A stretch of 64,000 bases of DNA from Myxococcus xanthus. Its GTDB lineage: Bacteria > Myxococcota > Myxococcia > Myxococcales > Myxococcaceae. The translations under genes and the position numbers were made by a program. The stretch spans positions 558,001 through 622,000 of the forward strand of contig NZ_FNOH01000002.1 in assembly GCF_900106535.1 (NCBI RefSeq). Reading direction: 5' to 3'. This document shows, one piece after another, positions 26,237 through 34,709 of the stretch (positions are counted from its first letter, which is position 1; every line of letters starts with the position of its first letter). The notes beneath the pieces were generated by a model. It was given only the letters and a program-made list of their open reading frames with translations, did no database searches and had not been told where the DNA came from.

Positions 26237-27223
26237 ATGAAAGCAGTGCGGTTCTCAGCCTTCGGACAGCCACTGAAGGTGGTGGAAGTCGTGGAGCAGC
26301 CGGACGTGGCGCTGAAGCCGGGCGAGGCCCGGGTTGAAGTGCTGGCCACGCCCATCAATCCCTCCGACATCCTCACGCTCAGCGGCCAGTACGGGCAGCT
26401 CCCGAAGCTCCCCGCTGTGCCCGGCAACGAAGGCGTCGGCCGCGTCGTCGAGGTCCAGGACTCCAGCGCCGTGAAGGTGGGTGACATCGTATTCCTCCCG
26501 CTGGGCGCGGGCACCTGGTGCACCCACTTGGTCGCTCCCGCGGACTCGCTCCTGCGGGTGCCGCCGGGAACCGACCTGCGGCAGGCCGCCATGCTGTTCA
26601 TCAATCCTCCGACCGCGGACCTCCTGCTGCGGGACTTCATCGCGCTGCAGCCCGGCGAGTGGGTGATACAGAACGCCGCCAACTCGGCGGTGGGCCGCTC
26701 CATCATCACCCTGGCGAAGCAGGCTGGCTTCAAGACGCTGAACGTGGTGCGGCGTGAAGAGCTGGCGCCGGAGCTCACCGCGCTGGGCGCGGACGCCGTG
26801 CTGCTGGACTCGGATGAACTGCCGGAGCGCGTGCGCGAAGTGACGGGCGGCGCCAAGGTCCGGCTGGCCATCGACGCCGTCGGCGGTGAATCCACCCAAC
26901 GCCTGGGTGACGCGCTCGCGCGCGGCGGCGTGGTGGTGAACTATGGCGCGATGAGCGGAAAGGGCCCTCGGTTGTCAGCCGCCGCCACCATCTTCAAGGA
27001 CATCACCCTGCGCGGCTTCTGGCTGGTGACGTGGACGAAGAAGACACCGCGCGAGGAGCAGGGCGCCCTGTTCGCCCGGCTCGCGAAGCAGGTGGCGGAA
27101 GGCGCACTGCACGTCCCGGTAGAGGGAACCTTCCCCTTGGAGTCCATCCAGGAGGCCCTGACGCGCGCCATGGAAGGTGGGCGCGCCGGCAAGGTGCTCC
27201 TCACGCCCAACGGCCCACTCTGA
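26237..27223 (+). CDS. Zinc-free MDR oxidoreductase, 2-enoyl thioester reductase-like
   Basis: 328 aa. ATG 26237 is preferred (MKAVRFSAFGQPLKVVEVVE); an ATG 12 bases earlier is possible. It is a GroES-fold medium-chain reductase with ATPINPSDILTLSGQYG and LPAVPGNEGVGRVVEV motifs. The coenzyme domain carries VIQNAANSAVGRSIITLAK in place of the usual GAGGVG fingerprint, which is characteristic of the MECR/ETR1 trans-2-enoyl-thioester reductases. Structural-zinc Cys residues are absent. It probably reduces enoyl-CoA or enoyl-ACP with NADPH in the cytoplasm. It stands alone, with an unrelated large gene convergent 22 bp downstream. Confidence 0.85.
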   Translation: MKAVRFSAFGQPLKVVEVVEQPDVALKPGEARVEVLATPINPSDILTLSGQYGQLPKLPAVPGNEGVGRVVEVQDSSAVKVGDIVFLPLGAGTWCTHLVAPADSLLRVPPGTDLRQAAMLFINPPTADLLLRDFIALQPGEWVIQNAANSAVGRSIITLAKQAGFKTLNVVRREELAPELTALGADAVLLDSDELPERVREVTGGAKVRLAIDAVGGESTQRLGDALARGGVVVNYGAMSGKGPRLSAAATIFKDITLRGFWLVTWTKKTPREEQGALFARLAKQVAEGALHVPVEGTFPLESIQEALTRAMEGGRAGKVLLTPNGPL

Positions 27224-27245
27224 GGCGCTGAGCGCCGCCGCTCCG

Positions 27246-29690
27246 TCAGCCCCATGGCCCCTGGAACAACACCCCGAAGCGCAGGGCCAGCTCCGGACGC
27301 CGCACCAGCAGCGTCCCCCACGCGGTGGCCTCCGACGTCCAGGTGGCCACCGACAGGCCGTGCGCCTCGAACACCGCCATCACGTCGTTGTTCACGCTCA
27401 TGACCTTCAACAGCCGCGTGTAGTCCAGCAGCGTGCGCAGCCGGGCCTCCGGGAAGCACACCTCCAGGTCGAGCGGCTGCACCGGCCCGCGCGGATTCAG
27501 CAGCACCAGCGGCGTGTGCAGCGGCGCGACCTCCACGTCATGCGCGGGCGGTGACGCCTCCACCTGACGCGCCATCAACTCCCGCTGGCGCTCCAGGTCC
27601 CGCTGGCGGGACGCCTCGACCATGCGCCGAAGCTCCGCCTCGTGCGCCTGGTCCTCCCGCTGCCGCTTTCGCTCGAGGTGCTCCCGAATCAACCGGACAT
27701 CGACCTCGATGTCCTTCAGGAAGTCGCGGGAGTAGCTCCGCTCGCTCGACGTAGGTGACGCGGCGACGACACGCTCCCGGAAGCTGGGGAACCAGGCCAG
27801 GAAGCGCTCCGCGTCCGGGTCGAGCGCGTCGACGTCCCGCCTCACGGTCGCCGACAACACCGCCGCCGCGTATGACACCGCGAGCGAGGTGGCACGCGGC
27901 CACGCATCCACCCGGACCTCCGCCGCCTTCCACACCGGTTCGAGGCGGCGCGACAGGTCCTCCGAGGGCGACTGACGGACCAGCGCATCCACACGCGCCG
28001 GTAGCTGCTCCGGGTCCTCCACCGGCCACCACGTCTGGAAGCACACCACCGCGTCAGGCTCCGCCGCCTGCTGCCGTTCCCAGATTTCCGCCCTCCACGG
28101 CGTGAAGGTGGCCAACAAGTCTGTGCGCTCGTCCGGGTGCTGCTGGAAACGCCGCCACACGGCGTCGATGAACCCGGCATGCTGACTGCCGCCACTCCAC
28201 GCGCGCACCACCTTCGCCAGCGGCGCCAGCAGGCGTTCGCGGCCCTCCCCCGTCCAGAGCGCCATCAACAAACGCGCGCCCTGGCCGGGAGCGAGCGCAT
28301 CGCCCCACCGCAGCCGTGAGGACAGTGACAGCACCGCCTCCAGCAACGGCTCCGTGCACGGCGCCTCTCGACTCCACGTGTGCAACCGGGGTGCATCCTC
28401 CTCGTCAGCGAGCGAGAGGAACCGGGAGAAGGCCGCGTCCTGGAAGCGGCTGGCGCGAAGCGATGGCGGCTCTCGCGCCAGGGACTCGGACACCGCTGAG
28501 ACGAAGGCGCGCGTCTCCTCCACCCGGTCCGCGTCCCGCGCGGCGGCGGCCCACTCGAGGAAACGAAGAGCATCCTCCGCGGAGAGCCGCGCCAGCCGCG
28601 CGAGCGCCCAGTCCGCCCACAACGCTCGTTCCTCCGGCGGCAACTCCGCGAAAGGCCGGCCACGGGCCCAGCCATGCAGCGCCTCCGCCAGTCCACCCGC
28701 CACCCGGTCCGACACGGCGAGCAACGCACTCAGCGCCCCCGGAGGCGCCTGCGCGGGCAACCGCCGCAACACGTCGAGCGCGAAGTCCGCATCTCCCCGC
28801 GACGCCATCCGCTCCAGCAGTCGCACGGAGCCCCGCGACGCCAACGCCCGACGCGCCTCCGCGGCCCGCGCCAGGTCCGTGGACTCCTCGGCTGCGAGGA
28901 GGCCATCCTCGTCCTGCAAGCAGAGCGCGCATTCGAAGCGCACATCCGCGTCCGGATGGTGCAGGCCCTCACGCAGCACGAGCAGCAGGTCCACGTCCGG
29001 CGCCTGCCCTGTGGCCCGCATCCACGCCACGGCGGCGCGCGCCCCCTGCTCCGGAAACCGGACGAAGGCGGCGCGAGCGAGCCGCGCGATGCGCTCGGTG
29101 GCCACCCGGGACCTGCACGCGCTTGGCCACACCCGCCACCGGGTGAGCGCCAGCGCCGCCTCGCAGCCGAAGCGGCCGTCATCCTCCAGACACGTCAGCA
29201 CCGTGTCGAGCGCCTCGTGCGAAGGCGTCCCTTCGTGGACGTCCACCAACGCGGCGAGCCACCGCGACTCCAGCGCGGGAACGGCGGTGTGCAGCCCCTC
29301 CTCCGGCTCGGCGGCGGGCTCCTCCTCGGGCACGTGCCAGGGAAGCCGCTGGGCCCACCGGTCCTCGACCTCCTCCTCGAAGCCCCGGAGCAACAACGCC
29401 TGCTCGTAGCGCCGCACGTCGACGAGCAGGCGCCGCACATGGGCCCACATCCTTGCGTAGCGCGCCTCCAACTGCTCCGCCATGGAGGTGGGGAGGAGCA
29501 ACACCCGGTCCGCCAGCGCATACCGGTCCACCCCCGCGTGCACGAGCATCCGCGCGGCGCCATACCGCTCCGGAGGAACCGGGCCGCAGTCGCACCGAGG
29601 GCACAGGAGGCCCGGCGTGTGGAAGCGCGTGCAGGCCGGGCAGCGGACCTGGGCCCCTCGGCGGGCACCATTCTCCAGCGGGGGATGCAT
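27246..29690 (-). CDS. Unrecognised 814-aa zinc-ribbon/helical-repeat protein
   Basis: 814 aa, ATG 29690. Function not recognised. The N terminus carries two Cys pairs (VRCPACTRFH and LLCPRCDCG at about 16-35), a likely zinc ribbon. Residues about 130-560 consist of many short helical units rich in Ala, Leu, Arg and Glu with HEAT-like spacing (for example a FECALCLQDEDGLLA unit). A highly charged coiled coil near 690-740 (KRQREDQAHEAELRRMVEA) is followed by a C-terminal domain of about 95 residues. No signal peptide or membrane segment is seen, so it is cytoplasmic. The next gene upstream is a divergent small lipoprotein, so it is probably transcribed alone. Confidence 0.75.
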   Translation of the reverse strand: MHPPLENGARRGAQVRCPACTRFHTPGLLCPRCDCGPVPPERYGAARMLVHAGVDRYALADRVLLLPTSMAEQLEARYARMWAHVRRLLVDVRRYEQALLLRGFEEEVEDRWAQRLPWHVPEEEPAAEPEEGLHTAVPALESRWLAALVDVHEGTPSHEALDTVLTCLEDDGRFGCEAALALTRWRVWPSACRSRVATERIARLARAAFVRFPEQGARAAVAWMRATGQAPDVDLLLVLREGLHHPDADVRFECALCLQDEDGLLAAEESTDLARAAEARRALASRGSVRLLERMASRGDADFALDVLRRLPAQAPPGALSALLAVSDRVAGGLAEALHGWARGRPFAELPPEERALWADWALARLARLSAEDALRFLEWAAAARDADRVEETRAFVSAVSESLAREPPSLRASRFQDAAFSRFLSLADEEDAPRLHTWSREAPCTEPLLEAVLSLSSRLRWGDALAPGQGARLLMALWTGEGRERLLAPLAKVVRAWSGGSQHAGFIDAVWRRFQQHPDERTDLLATFTPWRAEIWERQQAAEPDAVVCFQTWWPVEDPEQLPARVDALVRQSPSEDLSRRLEPVWKAAEVRVDAWPRATSLAVSYAAAVLSATVRRDVDALDPDAERFLAWFPSFRERVVAASPTSSERSYSRDFLKDIEVDVRLIREHLERKRQREDQAHEAELRRMVEASRQRDLERQRELMARQVEASPPAHDVEVAPLHTPLVLLNPRGPVQPLDLEVCFPEARLRTLLDYTRLLKVMSVNNDVMAVFEAHGLSVATWTSEATAWGTLLVRRPELALRFGVLFQGPWG

Positions 29691-29907
29691 GCGTCTTCTC
29701 TACACCGACTGGGGCCACTCCGCCCCACTCCTCAACCGTCGCGACGTAATTGTACGGCAAAGCCACACGGCATCCTCGAGTCATTCGCAATGCCATGGCG
29801 CGACTGTAACGCAAAATGTTTCAATTCCTCTCAACCTCCGCGCGCACCTGAGCGGCGCTCACGCCATCTGTTGCAACCAGTAGCTCTCACCCAAGGAGAA
29901 CCACCCC

Positions 29908-30318
29908 ATGAAGCAGACCATTGCTGTCCTGGCGGCGCTCGCCGTATCCACCCTGGTGGCCTGTGGTGGCGTTGAAGCCGTGGAGCCGCGGGAGGAACTG
30001 GGGCAGGAGTCGAGCGCCCTCGTCTCCTGTTCGACGGAGTGTGCGACGGGTCCGTCGCTCTCGTGTTGGGGCACGACCTGCTCCGCATCCAACGACCACT
30101 ACGTCCAGTGTGACGGCAACTACCAGTACTGCCCCACCACGCCCCCGCCGCCGCTCGACTGCAGCCTGTCGCGAGAGGCGTGCGTGAACGTCCTCGGCCT
30201 CGCATGCTCCCCCAGCGGCTCCACGCGGAAGTGCTGCATCGAAGACATGCCCATCGGCAACTGCCAGTGCATGCACAACGGTCAGTGGACGTGCACCGTC
30301 CCGGCCGAAGACCCGTAA
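29908..30318 (+). CDS. Small Cys-rich lipoprotein
   Basis: 136 aa. ATG 29908 follows AAGGAGA. Signal peptide with lipobox STLVAC (Cys19). The mature part carries about 13 further Cys residues in regular pairs (SCSTECATG, SCWGTTCS, YCPTT, DCSLSREACV, KCCIED, NCQCMHNGQWTC), suggesting several disulfides and an extracellular or periplasmic location. A PPPP linker near residue 80 separates two halves. It is similar in style to secreted small Cys-rich myxobacterial proteins, but no family is recognised. It is followed by a strong terminator, so it is a single-gene unit. Confidence 0.75.
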   Translation: MKQTIAVLAALAVSTLVACGGVEAVEPREELGQESSALVSCSTECATGPSLSCWGTTCSASNDHYVQCDGNYQYCPTTPPPPLDCSLSREACVNVLGLACSPSGSTRKCCIEDMPIGNCQCMHNGQWTCTVPAEDP

Positions 30319-30353
30319 ACCCATCCCGCGACCCAACTGACACGTGGAAGCCC

Positions 30354-30393
30354 GGGGAGCGGGCGCGCCCGACGCGCCCGCTCCCCCTTTCTT
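30354..30393 (+). terminator. Strong Rho-independent-type terminator
   Basis: GGGGAGCGGGCGCG (30354-30367) pairs perfectly over 14 bp with CGCGCCCGCTCCCC (30373-30386), with a five-base loop, followed by CTTTCTTC. It lies 36 bp after the small lipoprotein stop and isolates the following operon from read-through. Confidence 0.85.
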
Positions 30394-30498
30394 CGCGGCA
30401 GACGCTCCCGGCACACGCCATGGGTTGAGCGCGCCAAAGGAAGTTGAAGGATGGCTCAGGTAACGAATCCGCTATTTACGTAAAAATCTGGCTATCCA

Positions 30499-30527
30499 TT
30501 GACACGCTGTCCATTGCTCGATATTTG
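30499..30527 (+). promoter_or_regulatory. Near-consensus sigma-70 promoter of the AOS operon
   Basis: TTGACA (30499-30504) is separated by exactly 17 bases from TATTTG (30522-30527). The surrounding region (about 30465-30530) is unusually AT-rich for this window, and a TTTACGTAAA palindrome lies just upstream at 30475-30484. Transcription would start near 30534-30536. Confidence 0.75.
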
Positions 30528-30560
30528 TGATTCGCCACGAATGGGGGACCGTATCGAGCA
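30515..30560. promoter_or_regulatory. Nested dyad overlapping the AOS promoter start region
   Basis: TGCTCGATA (30515-30523) and TATCGAGCA (30552-30560) form a perfect 9-bp inverted repeat with 28 bases between. Inside, ATTCG (30530-30534) and CGAAT (30538-30542) form a second inverted repeat. The outer left arm overlaps the -10 box, so the dyad could be an operator or a hairpin at the transcript 5' end. Confidence 0.6.
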
Positions 30561-30770
30561 TCCTCAGGAATGCTCAGCGGCGTGGCTGCCCAGAACTCAC
30601 ACATCGTCACAACTGCGCTGGAGACCTCTCCACGAACAGCGGCCCCCTCCTTCCGGGCCGCCGGTCAGGATTCGTACGCTCGTATCCGCGGCTTGAGTGG
30701 CGCGGAGGGTGGGACGTGTCTGTCCGGCGGACGGAAGTGCCCGCCAGACGCGCACCAGGAAGCCACCGTC
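30561..30770 (+). other. Leader of the AOS operon
   Basis: About 210 bases between the dyad and the AOS start, within a longer open frame that shows no protein-like composition. It is therefore a long leader; no riboswitch class is recognised. The Shine-Dalgarno for AOS is GGAAG at about 30759-30763. Confidence 0.45.
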
Positions 30771-32075
30771 ATGGACCCAACCCGCAATGCCTTTCCCGAG
30801 AAGAACCGCAATCTCGCCGTGGGCTCCGCCCGGCTCCAGGAAGTCCAGAAGGCGGTCCATTACTACGTGGACAACCATCACTGTGACGTCATTGGACGGG
30901 TGTTTCACGGGATGCCGGGCCGGGAGGCGCGCGTCAGCTTCAGTCCGACGCGCCGGGATGTGAGGCTGAACGCGGAGGGACCTCGGGACGTCCTCCACTT
31001 CGGCTCCTACAACTACTCCGGGCTGAACGGGCACCCGCGCGTGGTGGCCGCGGCGGAGGCGGCGCTGCGCCGCTACGGGACGACGGTCAGCGGCGTGCGT
31101 CTGCTCAACGGGACGTGTGAGCTGCACCTGGAGCTGGAGCGCGCGTTGGCGGAGTTCCTGGGCTTCGAGGACTGCGTCACCTACAGCAGCGGCTACGCGG
31201 CGAACCTGTCCGTGTTGTCCGCACTGTGTGCTGAGGGCGACGTGGTGCTGTCGGACATGCTCAACCACCAGTCCATCATCGACGGGCTGAAGCTGTCCGG
31301 CGCGGACATCCGCACCTACCGGCACAAGAGCCTGCGCAGCATCGAGTCCACGCTGAAGAAGCTGCCATACGAGCAGCGCAAGTTCATCATCACCGACGGC
31401 GTGTTCAGCATGGACGGCGACGTGGCGGACCTGCCGGGCATCGTGGCGCTGGCGGAGAGCTACAACGCCTTCATCCTCGTGGATGACGCGCACGCCACCG
31501 CCGCCATGGGGCCCAACGGCCGCGGCACCCCGGCCTATTTCGGGCTCCAGTCGCAGGTGGACGTGCTCACCGGCAGCCTCAGCAAGGGCCTGCCGGGCAT
31601 CGGTGGGTTCGCCGCCGGCTCCAAGGCCACCATCGACCTGCTGCGCTTCGGCTCCAACGGCTACATCTTCTCCGCCTCGCTGCCGCCGCCCATCGCCGCG
31701 GGCCTGCTGGAGGGCATCCGCATCCTCCAGGAGCAGCCCGAGCTCCAGGAGCGCCTGCACCACAACGAGAACTACCTGCGCGCCGGCATCCGCTCCATGG
31801 GCCTGGACTGCATGAACAGCGAGTCCCCCATCATCCCCATCCTGATGCCCGCCTACGAGAAGACGTTCGAGCTGACGCGGCTGCTCCACCTGGAGGGCAT
31901 CTACGTCAACCCGGTGGGCTACCCCGCCGTGAGCAAGAACCGCACGCGCCTGCGCATCAACGTCAGCGCCAACCTCACCCAGGCGGACCTGGACCGATTC
32001 CTGGACGCGCTGGACCGCTGCAGCCGCAAACTCAACCTCCAGGACGCGCCGCCGCTCCAGCAGACCGGCACCTGA
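30771..32075 (+). CDS. Alpha-oxoamine synthase (serine palmitoyltransferase/KBL-like), PLP-dependent
   Basis: 434 aa. ATG 30771 is chosen over the longer open frame because it follows GGAAG and starts the conserved protein. Motifs of alpha-oxoamine synthases are all present: FGSYNYSGL (79-85), SGVRLLNGTCELHLELE, the external aldimine VDDAHATAAMG (D239, H241) and the PLP lysine K272 in TGSLSKGLPGIGGF. These enzymes condense an amino acid with an acyl-CoA and release CO2, giving a 3-keto amino product. The FGSYNY motif is common in serine palmitoyltransferases. It is the first gene of a five-gene operon. A long-chain-base product is inferred, not proven. Confidence 0.88.
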   Translation: MDPTRNAFPEKNRNLAVGSARLQEVQKAVHYYVDNHHCDVIGRVFHGMPGREARVSFSPTRRDVRLNAEGPRDVLHFGSYNYSGLNGHPRVVAAAEAALRRYGTTVSGVRLLNGTCELHLELERALAEFLGFEDCVTYSSGYAANLSVLSALCAEGDVVLSDMLNHQSIIDGLKLSGADIRTYRHKSLRSIESTLKKLPYEQRKFIITDGVFSMDGDVADLPGIVALAESYNAFILVDDAHATAAMGPNGRGTPAYFGLQSQVDVLTGSLSKGLPGIGGFAAGSKATIDLLRFGSNGYIFSASLPPPIAAGLLEGIRILQEQPELQERLHHNENYLRAGIRSMGLDCMNSESPIIPILMPAYEKTFELTRLLHLEGIYVNPVGYPAVSKNRTRLRINVSANLTQADLDRFLDALDRCSRKLNLQDAPPLQQTGT

Positions 32076-32115
32076 GCCGGCGCCCTACGCCACCCACGCC
32101 ACTGGAAGACCCGCC

Positions 32116-33396
32116 ATGGACCTCAAGGAACAGCTCCTCTACGGCCTGCCCGTGTTCCTCGCTCCCATCCTCATCGAGCTGGTGGTGGGGCTCTTGCGGC
32201 GCAAGCCGGCCTACCGGCTCAATGACCTGCTCACCAACGTGACGATGAGCCTGCTCACCGTCCTGGGCAGCGTGGTCATCGCGGGCGCCACCTTCGTCTT
32301 CTACGGCTACGTCTACAAGCACCACGCCCTCTTCAGCCTGGCGAAGGACTCCGCGTGGACGTGGGTGGTGGCCTTCTTCGCCTACGACTTCTTCTATTAC
32401 TGGGCGCACCGGATGCACCACACCATGGCGTGGATGTGGGGCGTCCACGTCGCCCACCACTCCGGCGAGGACATGAACTTCGGCCTCGCGGTGCGGCAGA
32501 GCGCGCTGGGTGAGCTGACCACGTGGCCCTTCTTCGTGCCCATGGCGCTGCTGGGCATCGCGCCGGAGGTGTTCCTGGGCATCACCGGCATCCAGCTCAT
32601 CTTCCAGTACGCCATCCACAACACCTACGTGCCGCCGCTGGGCTGGCTGGAGTACGTGCTCGTCACGCCCTCCCAGCACCGCGTCCACCACAGCCGCAAC
32701 ACGCCATACATCGACAAGAACTACGGCAACATCCTCGTCGTCTGGGACCTGCTGTTCCGCACCTACCAGCCGGAGCTGAAGGACCAGCCTCCCGTCTACG
32801 GCCTGCGCAGCAGCCTGCGCTCGTGGAACCCCTTCACCGCGCACTTCCACTACTTCGTGGAGCTGTTCCAGAAGTCCGCCGCCTGCGCGCGGCTGGCCGA
32901 CAAGGTGCTGTGCTTCATCAAGGGGCCGGACTGGAACCCGCCGTCGCTGCGCCAGGAGCGCTTCACCGGCCCCCCGGATGGCGGCCCGTCCGCCACCTTC
33001 CAGAAGTACGACCCGCGCCTGCCCTTGCCCGTCACCGCCTACTGCGTGACACAGTTCTTCAGCCTGGCGGCCAGCATCCTGCTGCTCGCGTGGTACCTGG
33101 ACACGCTCAGCCCCGGGGCCCGCGCCGTAACGCTGGGGCTGGTCCTCTTCGGTACCTGGAGCCTGGGCGCGCTGATGGACTCGCGCGCCTTCGCGTGGCG
33201 GCAGGAGTTCGCGCGGCTGGCGGGTATCGCGCTGCTGGGTCCCGCCCTGGCGCTGATGGAGGGCGTTCCGCTGGTCAGCGCGCTCCCCATCCTGCTCCAC
33301 CCCGCCCTCAGCGCCGCGTGGCTGCTGCGCTTCCGCGCCGCGTTCCACGAAGGCGCTGACACCTCCACGCGAGGCTCCAGCGCCCTGGCCGCCTGA
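32116..33396 (+). CDS. Membrane di-iron hydroxylase (sterol desaturase/AGMO-like)
   Basis: 426 aa. ATG 32116 follows GGAAGA. About eight hydrophobic segments. The eight-His di-iron signature of the fatty-acid hydroxylase superfamily is present: HRMHH followed by HVAHHS and, after a membrane pair, HNTYVPPLGW and QHRVHHSR. Motif spacing resembles alkylglycerol monooxygenase and sphingoid-base C4/fatty-acid hydroxylases. It uses oxygen and a reductant to hydroxylate or desaturate a lipid chain in the membrane. It lies 40 bp after the oxoamine synthase; in this operon the likely substrate is the long-chain amino product (inference). Confidence 0.85.
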   Translation: MDLKEQLLYGLPVFLAPILIELVVGLLRRKPAYRLNDLLTNVTMSLLTVLGSVVIAGATFVFYGYVYKHHALFSLAKDSAWTWVVAFFAYDFFYYWAHRMHHTMAWMWGVHVAHHSGEDMNFGLAVRQSALGELTTWPFFVPMALLGIAPEVFLGITGIQLIFQYAIHNTYVPPLGWLEYVLVTPSQHRVHHSRNTPYIDKNYGNILVVWDLLFRTYQPELKDQPPVYGLRSSLRSWNPFTAHFHYFVELFQKSAACARLADKVLCFIKGPDWNPPSLRQERFTGPPDGGPSATFQKYDPRLPLPVTAYCVTQFFSLAASILLLAWYLDTLSPGARAVTLGLVLFGTWSLGALMDSRAFAWRQEFARLAGIALLGPALALMEGVPLVSALPILLHPALSAAWLLRFRAAFHEGADTSTRGSSALAA

Positions 33397-33440
33397 AAGC
33401 CCCGTCCCCTGTTTCGACGTCCCCAACCCACCCGAAAGAC

Positions 33441-34709
33441 ATGACCGCGTCCGCACCCGTCACCGGAAGCGCTCCCGCCTTCCACACCTTCCCGCGCCCC
33501 CTCGACGTGCGTTGGGTCGGCTCCATCAACGACATCGGCCGGGAGGACTGGCACACCTGCTTCCCACCCACCGACGTGATGCAGTCCTTCGAGCTGCACC
33601 AGGCCACCGAGGCCGCCAGCATCGAGGACGTGCGGTTCCACTACCTGGTCCTCCGGAACGAGGGCGCGGTGGTGGCCATCGTCCCCTGCTTCCGCTTCCG
33701 GATGTCGCTGACGGTCATCGCCCCGGAGAACGTCAACAAGGTGGTGTCCCAGGTCCGCCGCGCGTTCCCGGACTTCCTCTTCCTGAACGCGTTCGTCATC
33801 GGAACGCCCATCGCCATCTGCAAAGACCTGCTGGGCGTGCGCGCGGACCTGCCGAAGGCGCGGCGTGACGACGTGCTGCGCGCCATCTCCCGCGAGGTGA
33901 TTGCCCGCGCCCGGCACCTGAAGCTGGGCCTGGTCTTCATGAAGGAGTTCACCTCCCAGAAGCTGCCCGAAGTGAAGGACGTGCTGTCCCCGCGCTTCAA
34001 CTTCGTGGAGAGCGCGGCCACCACCTACCTGTACCTGGGCGAGCCCGGGAAGAGCACCTTCAAGGAGCGGCTGCGCAAGAAGTACCGCTCCCTGATGAAC
34101 AACCGCATGGCCCGCGTCCAGGAGGCGGGCATGCGCTGGGAGACCGTCTCCGACTTCTCACGCTACGCCGCGCAGATGCACCCGCTGTACCTGCAGGTCC
34201 TCAACCGCTCGAAGATTCGCTTCGAGACGCTCAGCGTGGACTTCTTCGCCCAGCTCCCCCAGCGCCTGGGCGACCGCGTCTTCGCGCTCCTGTGCTTCAA
34301 GGGCGAGCAGTTGGTGTCCTTCGAGCTGTTCCTCAAGGACGCGGAGTGGGTCCACCCCATCTACCTGGGCCTGGACTACAGCCTCCGCGACGAGGGCGCG
34401 CTGTACTTCAACAGCATCTACAAAATCGTGGAGGTGCTGGAGTCCCAGGGCAAGTCGGTGGTGCAGTTGGGACAGACGAGCTACGCGGTGAAGGCCAGCA
34501 TCGGCGCGGTGGTGGACCGGCTGTACCTGGCCGTGCACCACACGAACCCGGTGCTGGACCAGTTGCTGAAGCGCTTCGGCGCGGAGCTCTTCCCGCCCAC
34601 GCCCCTGCCCCGCTCGCAGCGCGTGTTCCGGGACATGAAGGAGAACGACGACGGCCTGGCCCGCCATGGCATCCACTTCGAGCGACTGGACGCGGAGGGC
34701 GACGAATGA
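33441..34709 (+). CDS. FemAB/GNAT-like acyltransferase 1
   Basis: 422 aa. Two tandem GNAT-type folds as in FemAB/BioF2 and PF04339-like proteins. The second half contains the signature KERLRKKYRSLMNNRMARVQ with a basic helix, then MHPLYLQV, LGLDYSLRDEG and LGQTSYAVKASIGA. The same series recurs in the next gene, so the two are paralogues. Some bacterial ceramide synthases are GNAT-superfamily proteins of this type; N-acylation of the oxoamine product is therefore plausible. No membrane helix is seen. The stop overlaps the next start as ATGA. Confidence 0.8.
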   Translation: MTASAPVTGSAPAFHTFPRPLDVRWVGSINDIGREDWHTCFPPTDVMQSFELHQATEAASIEDVRFHYLVLRNEGAVVAIVPCFRFRMSLTVIAPENVNKVVSQVRRAFPDFLFLNAFVIGTPIAICKDLLGVRADLPKARRDDVLRAISREVIARARHLKLGLVFMKEFTSQKLPEVKDVLSPRFNFVESAATTYLYLGEPGKSTFKERLRKKYRSLMNNRMARVQEAGMRWETVSDFSRYAAQMHPLYLQVLNRSKIRFETLSVDFFAQLPQRLGDRVFALLCFKGEQLVSFELFLKDAEWVHPIYLGLDYSLRDEGALYFNSIYKIVEVLESQGKSVVQLGQTSYAVKASIGAVVDRLYLAVHHTNPVLDQLLKRFGAELFPPTPLPRSQRVFRDMKENDDGLARHGIHFERLDAEGDE

